In this document: positions 6,582-14,921 of the stretch, one piece after another
How positions within the stretch are numbered: position 1 is the stretch's first letter
How the letters are laid out: each line of letters begins with the position of its first letter
DNA from: Synergistaceae bacterium
Lineage (GTDB): Bacteria; Synergistota; Synergistia; Synergistales; Aminobacteriaceae
Length of the DNA: 64,000 bases
Assembly: GCA_017448795.1 (NCBI GenBank)
Contig: JAFSKV010000023.1
Span: 1-64,000 of the forward strand
Direction: 5' to 3'
Notes under the pieces: model-generated
Database searches by the model: none
Told to the model about the DNA's origin: nothing
The model's input: the letters and a program-made list of their open reading frames with translations, nothing else
Program-made: the position numbers and the translations under genes

Positions 6582-7991
6582 TTGTTCAGGAGTAAGAGGG
6601 GCTTTGCTTGTTATGCAGGGCTTATGTTGATGTTGCTTGCGATAATCTTTGCGCTGCCCGGTTCTTCGGAGGCCGCTAGGAAAAAGAAGCACTATGACGA
6701 CTGGCGGGGAGTCGCGGCGGATATGGCTCTTGAGTTCAACGCGGCAATCTCTGACGTACTCAGCGGGGACTACAAGGGCGCGTACAATCACGTGAATGAT
6801 GCCTACTTCAAGTACTACGAAGTTCAGGGAGTCGAACGCACCGTAATGTACGCAATCTCAGCGGCAAGGGTCAACCACATCGAGGGACAATTTCGCGACA
6901 TCAAACACGTACTCTTAGGCAACCAGGAGAAGGAACAAGGATTACTGCTCCAGCAAATCGAGGATCTGAAGCTCAAGGTCTACAAGGACTCAATGGTTCT
7001 CGACGGAATGGCGCAAGTCTCAGACTCCGACAGCGTGGGCGAGGCGATATATTCAGACACACAAGTTCCCCGCCCTTCATTCGCGGCAAATGTTCCGGCA
7101 ATCCCGGCAAGCGACTCACAGTCAACAGCAGCAACAGACTCACAGTCAACCACAGACTCACCGTCAGCCCCAGTTCCAGTAAACCGCGACTGGCTCACAT
7201 TCTTGACGGCATTCGGCCTCCTCGTCCGTGAGGGACTGGAAGCTATCCTAGTCATTGCGGCAATCGTGGCTTACCTCATCAAGACGGGCAACAAGTCCAT
7301 GCTCAAGGGCGTATATCTCGGCTCATTCGCGGCCATTATTGCGAGCGTCATTCTTGCGTGGGCATTGGAGGCTCTCATGGGTGAACAGAGCGGAGTTGCG
7401 CGGGAATTGCTGGAAGGATGGACGATGTTTCTTGCGGTTGCGGTTCTGTTCTACGTCAGCAACTGGATGCTGTCTAAGGCGGACAATATAGCGTGGGAAA
7501 ACTACATCAGCGGCAAAGTTCAGCAGTCAATCGACAAAAATTCACAGCGCACATTAATCTTCGCGGCATTCATTGCGGTCATGCGTGAGGGGGCTGAACT
7601 GATACTGTTCTACTCTGCGGCATTCACGGGAGGAATGAGCAGCCCGGCTTATATCGCTTACGGAATCGGCGCGGGAGTACTCGTGCTTGTGATTGTGTGG
7701 GTGTGCTTCCGTTACTTCAGTGTGAGGCTTCCTTTGCGGGCATTCTTCATGTTCACGAGCATCCTATTGTTCCTCATGTGCATATCGTTCATGGGGAAGG
7801 GAGTCGTTGAGCTTACGGAGGCTGATGTGATTACGGGGCGGACAGTCATCCCGGCCATGAAGGGATTCAGCATCGAGATACTGAGCATCTATGACCGTGC
7901 GGAGACTCTAATCCCGCAGATCATGCTCGTGATTGCGGCGGTGTGGATAATGCTGCCCCACATTTTCAGGAAGGGGAAACATAGTGATTAG
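6582..7991 (+). CDS. FTR1-family iron permease with N-terminal periplasmic domain
   Basis: 469 residues; TTG start after AAGGAG. A signal peptide (about 1-30, ending SSEAA) leads a roughly 170-residue periplasmic region. The FTR1 membrane domain follows with about seven helices. Both iron-binding REXXE-type motifs are present: REGLEAILVIAA (about 210) and REGAELILF (about 342). It is the membrane channel of the bacterial FTR1/P19 iron uptake system and works with the periplasmic P19 protein encoded next. The last residues (HSD) and the TAG stop are contributed by a heptamer repeat array that starts inside the gene. First gene of a six-gene operon with the same order as the Campylobacter p19 and enterobacterial fet loci. 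Confidence 0.92.
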   Translation: MFRSKRGFACYAGLMLMLLAIIFALPGSSEAARKKKHYDDWRGVAADMALEFNAAISDVLSGDYKGAYNHVNDAYFKYYEVQGVERTVMYAISAARVNHIEGQFRDIKHVLLGNQEKEQGLLLQQIEDLKLKVYKDSMVLDGMAQVSDSDSVGEAIYSDTQVPRPSFAANVPAIPASDSQSTAATDSQSTTDSPSAPVPVNRDWLTFLTAFGLLVREGLEAILVIAAIVAYLIKTGNKSMLKGVYLGSFAAIIASVILAWALEALMGEQSGVARELLEGWTMFLAVAVLFYVSNWMLSKADNIAWENYISGKVQQSIDKNSQRTLIFAAFIAVMREGAELILFYSAAFTGGMSSPAYIAYGIGAGVLVLVIVWVCFRYFSVRLPLRAFFMFTSILLFLMCISFMGKGVVELTEADVITGRTVIPAMKGFSIEILSIYDRAETLIPQIMLVIAAVWIMLPHIFRKGKHSD

Positions 7992-8024
7992 TGATTAGTG
8001 GGTAGTGATTAGTGATTAGTGGGT
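7983..8024 (+). repeat. Heptamer array, six copies, at the FTR1 gene end
   Basis: Six exact 7-base units with no gaps: AGTGATT, AGTGATT, AGTGGGT, then the same three again, so it is also a 21-bp unit present twice. The array carries stop codons in all three plus frames and supplies the TAG that ends the FTR1 gene. A second six-unit array occurs at 10038-10079. A small hairpin (CCCTG, 8-base loop, CAGGG) follows just downstream, before the P19 gene. Confidence 0.95.
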
Positions 8025-8088
8025 AAATCCCCTGTTAAGCATCAGGGAGTTTATAGAGTAACACAAAATCTTAGGAGGTAATCAAGCA

Positions 8089-8691
8089 ATGAAGAAAGCA
8101 ATTCTTGCAGTAATGGTTGTTGCTCTCATGGCCTCAGCGTCATTTGCGGCATCAACACGCGTGGCAGCCCCCGTAACCATGAAGCCCGGTGAGGCAGGCT
8201 TCGAGGAGATCCCAATCGGCGAGACTCAGGTAGGCCCGTACAACGTTGCAGCCGTATACTTCCAGGCGGTCGACATGTACCCCGCAGGCAAGAACCCTTC
8301 ACGCGAGGACTCAGACATGCACCTTGAGGCAGATATTCACCTTAAGCCAGAAGCGGCAATCGCATACGGATTCGGCAACGGCGAGGACATCTGGCCGGCA
8401 TACCTCACAGTGAAGTACGAGGTCAACAAAATCGACGGCAAAACCGTAATGTCAGGCTCATTCATGCCGATGAACGCTGACGACGGCCCTCACTACGGCG
8501 CGAACATCGCAAAGGGTCTCCCGGTAGGACCGTACAAGCTCAAGTTCATCATTGAGCCGCCCACTGACTACCTGCTTCACACAGACCCTGAGACAGGAGT
8601 CCCGGCCAAAGAGAACGCAAAGGACTTCTTCCAGACATACACGGTCGAATTTGACTGGAATTACACGGGCGAGCAGTTACAGAACGAATAG
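8089..8691 (+). CDS. P19/Tp34-family periplasmic iron-binding protein
   Basis: 200 residues. AGGAGGTAATC stands 5 bases before the ATG. A signal peptide of about 20 residues (MKKAILAVMVVALMASASFA) directs export. The mature protein has the family metal-site segments: the Met/His cluster DMHLEADIHL and MNADDGPHYGANI, with the GNGEDIWPAYL segment between. P19/Tp34 proteins are dimeric beta-sandwich proteins that bind copper and iron in the periplasm and deliver iron to FTR1. The position directly after FTR1 matches other organisms. The long spacing from the FTR1 stop (97 bases) contains the heptamer array and a hairpin, which may tune its expression relative to FTR1. Assignment is strong. Confidence 0.92.
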   Translation: MKKAILAVMVVALMASASFAASTRVAAPVTMKPGEAGFEEIPIGETQVGPYNVAAVYFQAVDMYPAGKNPSREDSDMHLEADIHLKPEAAIAYGFGNGEDIWPAYLTVKYEVNKIDGKTVMSGSFMPMNADDGPHYGANIAKGLPVGPYKLKFIIEPPTDYLLHTDPETGVPAKENAKDFFQTYTVEFDWNYTGEQLQNE

Positions 8692-8782
8692 CGCGGATTA
8701 ACCCGGTCAACAAACGGAAAAATTTTTGCGGAGGCTCTGAGGGATTCGGGGCTTTCCGCTTTTATTATGGGAGGGATGAGAA

Positions 8783-10042
8783 ATTCTTAAGTATCTTGTT
8801 GCAGTTACGGATCATCTTGCGGCGTTCGCTGTCCTGCTCGGCATAATCTACAGTTTTTCGCGCAGAAGATTCACGGTCATCGCGTCATTCTTGGGACTAG
8901 TTGCGGGACTCGTTGTGTTCGGCCTGAGAGTTTACGACCCGCGGGGAATGAACTTGCTGTTAATCTGGTTCAACCGCTGGCTGTCAGTGTGGGTTGCGGG
9001 GATTGGGACTGCCTCGCTGGTTCTTGTGGTGCTTGCGTCAGTCTTCAGGAAAAAATTTCTCTGGTTCGCGAACATTTCCGCCTTGTCAGCATTAATCTTC
9101 GCGTCAATGATGTACCTTCTTCCGCCCGTCTTCCAGTACACAAGGGAGTTCGTATATTTCGGGGAGTCCGGCATAAGCACAAACGCAATGCTCCGGGCAT
9201 TGGGCTTCACGCTGGGTGTGTTGTTGTGCCTGTTGCTATCACTCAGCGCGTACGAGGTTCACCGCTCACTCAGCACGGCCGGGCAAGGCTACACGTTCAT
9301 GATTGCGGGGCTTGTCGTGTGGGTGATTGAGTTTCTCGCAACGTCAACGGCAGCCCTTCAGCGTCTCCGCGTCCTCAAGATTGCCGACTCGTTCATGGGA
9401 GTCTCTGTGTTTGACGTGATGATATGGAGGGACGCCAACCCCAACGCCTTCACGTTCGCCCAGCTGGGACTCGCGCTGTTCATGCTCGTGTTCGTGATAT
9501 ACACCCACCTGAAGCCCGCCGCAATTTTCCCGAACAAAGCCCTTCTCCGCAAAGAGAAAGCCCGCCTCCGTGATTGCCGCCGCTGGTCATGGAGCCTGTG
9601 TGCGTGGGGAATCATGGCCGTGTTTGTGGTTACTGTACTTCACTGGTATGACACAAAGCCGCCCGCAGAAGTCCCGCCTGAACCCTACGACATTTCGGAC
9701 GGGATAATCTCGGTTGAGCTGGCCAAAGTCTCAGACGGACACCTGCATAAATTCTCGTACGTTACACCCAACGGCTACGATGTGCGCTTCCTCATCGTGA
9801 AGAAACCTGCCGGGACTGCTTACGGTGTAGGGCTTGATGCTTGCGACATCTGCGGGATTGCGGGGTATTACGAGCGCGGGGATGATGAAGTTGTGTGCAG
9901 ACGCTGCGACGTTGTCATGAACAAGAACACAATCGGCTTCAAGGGAGGCTGTAACCCTGTACCGTTTGATTACGAGGTCAGAGCCGGGAAAATCTACATC
10001 AACGTGAAGGCACTTGAGGAACACGAGAAGAAATTCAAGTGA
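8783..10042 (+). CDS. DUF2318 membrane protein of the iron uptake system, apparent ATT start
   Basis: 419 residues from ATT at 8783. GGAGG lies 8 bases upstream, and an in-frame TGA (8777-8779) sits directly before, so no upstream start is possible. The next in-frame start (TTG, 8891) has no Shine-Dalgarno sequence and would delete the first membrane helix (LKYLVAVTDHLAAFAVLLG). About seven membrane helices precede a C-terminal DUF2318 domain. That domain has two CxxC pairs (ACDIC in the form DACDICGIAGYY; CRRCD) and the GGCNPVPFDYEV motif typical of the family. These Cys motifs suggest redox or metal handling on the periplasmic face. It is the third gene of the FTR1-P19 operon, in the usual order. 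Its TGA stop is supplied by the second heptamer array. Family assignment is strong; the start codon is inference. Confidence 0.88.
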   Translation: MLKYLVAVTDHLAAFAVLLGIIYSFSRRRFTVIASFLGLVAGLVVFGLRVYDPRGMNLLLIWFNRWLSVWVAGIGTASLVLVVLASVFRKKFLWFANISALSALIFASMMYLLPPVFQYTREFVYFGESGISTNAMLRALGFTLGVLLCLLLSLSAYEVHRSLSTAGQGYTFMIAGLVVWVIEFLATSTAALQRLRVLKIADSFMGVSVFDVMIWRDANPNAFTFAQLGLALFMLVFVIYTHLKPAAIFPNKALLRKEKARLRDCRRWSWSLCAWGIMAVFVVTVLHWYDTKPPAEVPPEPYDISDGIISVELAKVSDGHLHKFSYVTPNGYDVRFLIVKKPAGTAYGVGLDACDICGIAGYYERGDDEVVCRRCDVVMNKNTIGFKGGCNPVPFDYEVRAGKIYINVKALEEHEKKFK

Positions 10043-10079
10043 TTAGTGGATAGTGGTTAGTGGATAGTGGTTAGTGATT
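10038..10079 (+). repeat. Heptamer array, six copies, at the DUF2318 gene end
   Basis: Six gap-free 7-base units (AGTGATT, AGTGGAT, AGTGGTT, AGTGGAT, AGTGGTT, AGTGATT), 42 bases in all, the same copy number and length as the array at 7983-8024. It supplies the TGA stop of the DUF2318 gene and is followed at once by AGGAGG, the likely Shine-Dalgarno sequence of the next gene. Confidence 0.95.
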
Positions 10080-10100
10080 AGGAGGACGAAGAAAGCACAA

Positions 10101-11375
10101 ATGTTTTGGAGAATGATAACTAAGACCCTAATACGTCAGCGGGGAAAAATGCTCATGATAGCGTTCACTGTCGTGCTGGGGGTGTCTCTGTCTACGGCCA
10201 TGATGAATGTGATGCTGGGAGTCGGCGACAAGGTCAACAGGGAACTCAAAGTTTACGGGGCAAATATCACGGTGAGGCACAAAGACGCGGCATTGATGAG
10301 CGATCTCTACGGCCTCGAAGGTCAGGGGGTCAGCGACAAGTTCCTCCGCGAGGATGACGTGCTGAAGCTCAAGAGCATATTCTGGGGCTTCAACATTCTG
10401 GATTTCGCTCCGATGCTTGACGGCCGGGCGGGTCTCAATGGCTCGGAAGTCTCGGTTGTCGGAACATGGCCGGAGAAACACACTACCCTCCCTACAGGCG
10501 AGGAGCTTCACACGGGCTTGAAGGCATTGCGGACTTGGTGGGAGATTTCCGGCGAATGGCTCAGTGAGAATGATGATGAGTCGGTGATGATGGGTCATCT
10601 TCTGGCAAGTCAGAACAATCTTCATGTCGGCGACAAAATCACGCTCACAGCCGGGACTCAGTCAGCAGCATTCACGGTCAAAGGCATCTACAATGACGGG
10701 GGCAGCTCAGACAGCAAGATACTCATGACACTTCCGGCGGCGCAAAAGTTACTGGGACTTCCCGGGCGCGTGTCCACAATCGAGGTGTCAGCCCTCACGA
10801 CCCCCGACAACGATTTAGCCCGCAAAGCCGCGCAAGACCCTCACAGCCTATCACCTGACGAATACGAGACGTGGTACTGCACCGCCTACGTGAGCGCGAT
10901 ATGCCACCAGATTCAGGAGGTCATAGAGGACGGAGTCGCAAAGCCAGTGAGGCAGGTCGCCGAGTCAGAAGGCACTATCCTCAACAAGACTACCCTGCTG
11001 ATGGTGCTGATTACGGTTCTCAGCTCGATAGGCTCCGCGCTCGCAATCTCCAACCTGATAACTGCCAGTGTCATCGAACGCAGCCAAGAGCTGGGACTCT
11101 TGAAGGCACTCGGCGCGCACAACTGGCAGATAGTCCTTCTCGTTCTGGCAGAAGTCATGATTACCGGGATTGCAGGGGGGATTGCCGGGTACTTCATGGG
11201 AATCGGCTTCGCTCAGGTCATAGGGCAGACGGTCTTCGGGTCATACATTGAGATTGCGCGGATGGTGATTCTGATTGTGGCGGTGATACTGTTCCTCGTT
11301 ACTCTGGCGGGGAGCGTCCCGGCTATACGTTACCTTACCGCGCTGAAGCCCACGGAGGTATTACATGGCAAGTAA
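10101..11375 (+). CDS. FtsX/MacB-type ABC permease 1 of the iron uptake system
   Basis: 424 residues from ATG at 10101 (MFWRMITKTL). A GTG at 10074 is also in frame but lies before AGGAGG (10080-10085), so the ATG is preferred although the spacing is 15 bases. The protein has one N-terminal helix (KMLMIAFTVVLGVSLSTAMM), a large periplasmic MacB-like domain (about 50-290) and three C-terminal helices of the FtsX type with the ELGLLKALGA motif. The partner permease starts inside its last codons (11-base overlap). With that permease and the ABC ATPase it forms a LolCDE/MacB-like complex that serves FTR1-P19 iron uptake. The exact transport step is not known for the family. Confidence 0.88.
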   Translation: MFWRMITKTLIRQRGKMLMIAFTVVLGVSLSTAMMNVMLGVGDKVNRELKVYGANITVRHKDAALMSDLYGLEGQGVSDKFLREDDVLKLKSIFWGFNILDFAPMLDGRAGLNGSEVSVVGTWPEKHTTLPTGEELHTGLKALRTWWEISGEWLSENDDESVMMGHLLASQNNLHVGDKITLTAGTQSAAFTVKGIYNDGGSSDSKILMTLPAAQKLLGLPGRVSTIEVSALTTPDNDLARKAAQDPHSLSPDEYETWYCTAYVSAICHQIQEVIEDGVAKPVRQVAESEGTILNKTTLLMVLITVLSSIGSALAISNLITASVIERSQELGLLKALGAHNWQIVLLVLAEVMITGIAGGIAGYFMGIGFAQVIGQTVFGSYIEIARMVILIVAVILFLVTLAGSVPAIRYLTALKPTEVLHGK

Positions 11376-12585
11376 CAGACACGGAAGCAGACGCAGAATG
11401 TATGTCCGCATGGTGGCAGGCTCACTGATACGGCGGGCATCACGGCTGATTATTGCAGTCCTCGCAATCGCAATCGGCGCAACGATATTATCCGGCCTCG
11501 TAACGATATATTACGACATTCCCGAACAGTTAGGGCGCGAGTTCAGATCTTACGGCGCGAATCTGATTGTGTTGCCGCGGGGCGAGGCGAAAATCACGCG
11601 TGAGACATTGGGCAGGTTACGTGAGCTTGTCGGCGCGTCAAAGGTTGTCGGGATGGCTCCTTACCGCTACCAGACCGTCAAAATCAACGAACAGCCCTAC
11701 ATCATCGCCGGGACTGACCTTCACGAGGCGGAACTCAACAGCCCCTTCTGGTACGTCGAGGGCAGCTGGGGGGACTCCGCTGACGTATCGAGCGTAATGG
11801 TCGGCCATGAGATAGCGCAGACTTTGGGACTCAAGCTCGGTGACTCCTTCATGGTGCAGGGGGTGAAGTACGGCCAGCACGCGGAAGCATCGAGGCAGGA
11901 TCTCTCGGCGGAAGAGAACCAGAAGCGCGACATGGCACGGCAGAACTTCCACGCAACATTGGCGGTTAGGGGCATAGTCTCAACGGGAGGAGCTGAGGAA
12001 GGCTTCATATTCGCTGACGCTGACATGCTGGACGGTCTTATAGGCGACACGTTCAGGGCTGACGTTATCGAGTGCAGTATAGTCGCTGACGCGGGGGAAT
12101 TGTCGGACTTGTCGGCAAGAATCGAGCATGAGATACCCGAACTGATGCCGCGGGCTGTGAGGAGGCTGACACAGTCGCAGGATATTGTGCTGGGGAAATT
12201 GCAGGCTCTTGTGTTGCTGGTTACGGCTGTCGTCCTCATCATCACGATGATTTCAGTGTACACGACAATGACGGCGATGGTCGCGGAAAGACGGCGGGAA
12301 ATCGCGCTGAAGAAGGCTCTCGGAGCTGAGAACAGACTCGTGATGGGTGAATTACTCGGCGAGGGCGTGATGCTGGGGCTTATCGGCGGGGCATTGGGGG
12401 TATTCTTGGGATTCGAGTTCGCGCTAAGAGTGAGCCTTAATGTTTTCGGGCGGGGGATAAACTTCCAGCCTGCATTGATTCCGCTGACGATAGCGACATT
12501 CATCATCATAACAGTAGCCGCATCAATAATACCTGTACGCAGGGTAATGGATATACACCCGGCAATAGTGCTGAAGGGAGAATAG
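11365..12585 (+). CDS. FtsX/MacB-type ABC permease 2 of the iron uptake system
   Basis: 406 residues. The ATG overlaps the end of permease 1, with GGAGG upstream inside that gene. The layout is the same as its neighbour: an N-terminal helix (about 22-44), a periplasmic domain, and three C-terminal helices with the EIALKKALGA motif near residue 310. A charged insertion (about 170-195, RQDLSAEENQKRDMARQ) lies in the periplasmic part. It probably forms a heterodimer with permease 1. Translational coupling suggests matched amounts of the two subunits. Confidence 0.88.
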   Translation: MASNRHGSRRRMYVRMVAGSLIRRASRLIIAVLAIAIGATILSGLVTIYYDIPEQLGREFRSYGANLIVLPRGEAKITRETLGRLRELVGASKVVGMAPYRYQTVKINEQPYIIAGTDLHEAELNSPFWYVEGSWGDSADVSSVMVGHEIAQTLGLKLGDSFMVQGVKYGQHAEASRQDLSAEENQKRDMARQNFHATLAVRGIVSTGGAEEGFIFADADMLDGLIGDTFRADVIECSIVADAGELSDLSARIEHEIPELMPRAVRRLTQSQDIVLGKLQALVLLVTAVVLIITMISVYTTMTAMVAERRREIALKKALGAENRLVMGELLGEGVMLGLIGGALGVFLGFEFALRVSLNVFGRGINFQPALIPLTIATFIIITVAASIIPVRRVMDIHPAIVLKGE

Positions 12586-12594
12586 GGGGAAAAA

Positions 12595-13308
12595 ATGCCG
12601 AAGAAAATTCTTGAGCTGCGCAATGTGTCGAAGATTTACGGGAACTTGAAGGCACTTGCGGACATAAATCTTAGTGTGAACGCTGGGGATTGGGTCTCAA
12701 TCATGGGGCCTTCAGGGTCAGGAAAAACCACAATGATTAACATAATCGGGTGCATGGATACGCCGTCAGTTGGTAGCGTTATGCTTGACGGTACAGACAT
12801 AAGCAAGGAGAACGCCGCCAGTCTCACGAGGATTCGCCGGGACAAGATAGGCCTCATCTTCCAGCAGTTCCACCTGATAAGCTACCTGTCAGCCGTGGAG
12901 AATGTCATGGTTGCCCAGTATTATCACAGTATGCCGGACGAGGAGGAAGCACTGGAGGCGCTCGCGAAGGTTGGTCTGTCAGACCGTGCGCATCATTTGC
13001 CCGCACAGTTGTCGGGTGGCGAACAGCAGAGGGTGTGTATTGCCCGCGCGCTGATTAACTCGCCGCAAATCCTTCTTGGTGATGAGCCTACCGGGAATCT
13101 TGACGAGGAGAACGAGGGAATCGTTGTCGACATTTTCCGGCGGCTTCACGATGAGGGAGTAACGATTATCGTTGTTACTCATGACCCGGAAGTCGGAGAT
13201 GTAGCGCAGAGGAAGATAATTCTTGAGCACGGGCGTGTTGTCGGGGATGTTGACCAGTCGGCGACGTTCGGCGAGGCACTGAGGCTGAAGGGGAAGCATG
13301 ATGCCTGA
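12595..13308 (+). CDS. ABC ATPase (LolD/MacB type) of the iron uptake system
   Basis: 237 residues; ATG after AGGGGG. Walker A GPSGSGKTT (about 39-47), Q-loop FQQFHL, signature LSGGEQQRV, Walker B ILLGDEPTGNLD and the switch His in VVTHD are all present. It powers the two FtsX-type permeases encoded just upstream, 9 bases away. This is the last intact gene of the FTR1-P19 operon; the thioredoxin-like genes that follow in Campylobacter are absent here and a degraded PIN toxin gene stands in that place. Confidence 0.92.
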   Translation: MPKKILELRNVSKIYGNLKALADINLSVNAGDWVSIMGPSGSGKTTMINIIGCMDTPSVGSVMLDGTDISKENAASLTRIRRDKIGLIFQQFHLISYLSAVENVMVAQYYHSMPDEEEALEALAKVGLSDRAHHLPAQLSGGEQQRVCIARALINSPQILLGDEPTGNLDEENEGIVVDIFRRLHDEGVTIIVVTHDPEVGDVAQRKIILEHGRVVGDVDQSATFGEALRLKGKHDA

Positions 13309-13611
13309 CCTGTGGGAGAATTTCAGGTTACGGCTGTACATTGAGGCTACAATGAGGCGGCTGAATCTTTGGCCGAGCAGTATATAGCCGAGGGCGCAAT
13401 TCCAGCATCGCAAGTGTATGACAGTATTCACATTGCTTTTGCCACTGTACATCAACTTGACGCTATTGTGTCGTATAATTTTCACCATATCAACAGAAGC
13501 AAAACCAGAGCACTTATCCCCTTAATCAATGGGCGGCACGGTCTCAGTGGGAAGATAATGTTGCTCACGGCAAAGGAGGTGTTCGACTATGCTCGATTAC
13601 TTCAAAGATGA
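13301..13611 (+). pseudogene. PIN-domain toxin remnant with internal deletion
   Basis: Two pieces of one PIN protein lie in different frames. The N-terminal piece begins MPDLWENF and contains LRLYIEAT, the first strand of a PIN family that usually starts RLYIETT; this frame ends at TAG 13385-13387. The C-terminal piece (from about 13345, another frame) reads AEQYIAEGAIPASQVYDSIH and continues through FATVHQLDAIVSYNFHHINR to TGA 13609-13611. About 60 residues of the domain centre, including acidic catalytic positions, are missing between them. The first piece starts within the end of the ABC ATPase gene. It is presumably inactive. The small gene that normally accompanies this family follows intact. 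Confidence 0.7.
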
Positions 13612-13750
13612 GGAACTCGGCGAGATGGATCCGATTGAAGCTGAGGTTGACGCAATCCGCAAGCAGCTTTGGGAGGAAACAAAAAATATGACCCGTCAGG
13701 AGAGATGGGACTATATGACAAAGCAGAATGAAGCTGAGTGTCCTGTCTGA
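13589..13750 (+). CDS. Small partner protein of the PIN remnant
   Basis: 53 residues (MLDYFKDEEL...NEAECPV) from ATG 13589, with AAGGAGGT 8 bases upstream and a 23-base overlap with the PIN remnant. The sequence is acidic and helical, with DPIEAEVDAIRKQLWEET and the aromatic MTRQERWDYM. Similar short proteins commonly sit directly after this PIN family and are taken to be antitoxins or accessory factors. With the toxin deleted it may be a leftover. Coding status is supported by the Shine-Dalgarno sequence and composition; the role is inference. Confidence 0.6.
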   Translation: MLDYFKDEELGEMDPIEAEVDAIRKQLWEETKNMTRQERWDYMTKQNEAECPV

Positions 13751-13783
13751 CGCGCTGACAGCATGAACGGGAGGTGAGACTTT

Positions 13784-14449
13784 ATGCTGTCCCCAAGAAT
13801 TGAGGACTACCTGGAGGAATTATTCCTGCTCGAAAGCACCGGCCGCAAAGTTACGGTAACAGACCTAGCCGACCGCCTCAAAATCACCAAAGGCACAGTA
13901 ACCGCCACAGTCCAGAAACTCGTTGAGCTTGAGCTGGTGAGGCATGAGCGTTACGGGAATTTGCACCTGACTGACGCGGGCAGGAGGCAGGGAATGACGG
14001 TGTTCCACAGGCACGAGGGATTCAGGGCGTTCTTCCACGAGATGCTGGGGCTTGACCGCGACCACTCTTCGGAAATGGCCTGCTCAATGGAGCACTATAT
14101 TGACGCGGTAACGGAGGACAGGCTTTATGCTCTGCTGGAATATTTCAGGAAGGCAAGGGCGGAACATCAGCCGTGGGTTGACGAGATATTTCTTGCGATT
14201 GAGAAGCCTGTATTGATTGTGCCTGTGCCATTGACGCTGTGTGAGCCGGGGTCTGAGGGAGCAATCCTGAGAATCACAGCTGATGAGCCGCTGAGGAAGA
14301 AGCTGCTCAAGGCCGGGTTCACGATCGGGGCGGAATTGAAGCTGCTGGATAATGATGATGAGACGTTCACGTGCCAGCTTCCGCGTGAGACTGTGGGCTT
14401 GCCGCTGAATGAGGCCGCGGCGGTGTGGATTCAGCAGCCTTCGAGGTGA
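13784..14449 (+). CDS. DtxR/MntR-family metal-dependent repressor
   Basis: 221 residues; GGGAGGTGA before the ATG. The N-terminal winged helix-turn-helix is RIEDYLEELFLLESTGRKVT followed by DLADRLKITKGTVTATVQKL. A dimerisation/metal-binding domain follows (about 65-130) with FHRHEGFRAFF and the Cys-Glu-His set MACSMEHYI. The C-terminal FeoA/SH3-like domain is about 145-221. It binds DNA when loaded with Fe2+ or Mn2+. The position after the iron uptake operon makes that operon the likely target; the inverted repeat at 6526-6540 is a candidate site. A terminator follows its stop. Confidence 0.9.
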   Translation: MLSPRIEDYLEELFLLESTGRKVTVTDLADRLKITKGTVTATVQKLVELELVRHERYGNLHLTDAGRRQGMTVFHRHEGFRAFFHEMLGLDRDHSSEMACSMEHYIDAVTEDRLYALLEYFRKARAEHQPWVDEIFLAIEKPVLIVPVPLTLCEPGSEGAILRITADEPLRKKLLKAGFTIGAELKLLDNDDETFTCQLPRETVGLPLNEAAAVWIQQPSR

Positions 14450-14458
14450 TGAGCGATG

Positions 14459-14490
14459 CCTCCGGTTGAGTGCCGGGGGTTTTGTTTTAT
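14459..14490 (+). terminator. Rho-independent terminator after the DtxR-type gene
   Basis: CCTCCGG pairs with CCGGGGG (one G-U pair, 7-base loop), followed by TTTTGTTTTAT. It closes the iron uptake and regulator cluster. Confidence 0.7.
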
Positions 14491-14645
14491 GCTGGGCTGG
14501 GGAAATTGTGTGTCGGGCTTTTGGGAATGATGACACAGCGCGGGCGGGTGAGTGTTAGTTGTGTGCTTCGGATTTGCGCCGGGTGGTTTCTTCATGAGGG
14601 GGCTGTTTGGCGCAACGCTTTGTATCATCAGGAAAGGAGGAGTCG

Positions 14646-14903
14646 ATGAGAAAAGTTGCGGTTATTGCGTTGATTCTGGTGTTGTTCGGGATGGTTCAGC
14701 CGGTATTCTCGCGGCAGGAATGGAGCGTTGAGCCTGAAGAATACGGAGGGTTTGCGCGGATGTTCCGGGTTGCGGCTGGCGGTGCGGCGGGATTTTTTGC
14801 GGGCGGGATTCTCGGTGCTGTAATGGGAGCGGGGTTCATGGCCGTGATTAGTCCTTCGGGTTGTCCGGGCTGTCAGGATATTGGGAGTCCGATTGTGTAC
14901 TAA
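14646..14903 (+). CDS. Small exported glycine-rich protein A, unknown function
   Basis: 85 residues; AGGAGG lies 5 bases before ATG 14646. A signal peptide (about 1-22, ending PVFS) is followed by a short acidic stretch and a glycine-zipper-like hydrophobic segment (AAGGAAGFFAGGILGAVMGA). The tail has a CPGC motif and ends SPIVY. It is a diverged paralogue of the next gene, sharing signal peptide, glycine-rich helix and Cys-bearing tail. I do not recognise the family. The GxxxG spacing suggests membrane insertion or self-association, which is inference. Confidence 0.65.
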   Translation: MRKVAVIALILVLFGMVQPVFSRQEWSVEPEEYGGFARMFRVAAGGAAGFFAGGILGAVMGAGFMAVISPSGCPGCQDIGSPIVY

Positions 14904-14921
14904 GTGAAAGGAGAAAATACT

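Noticed and set aside
10074-10100. GTG 10074 as start of ABC permease 1
   Set aside because: It lies inside the heptamer array and before AGGAGG; related permeases begin at the MFWRM-type position.
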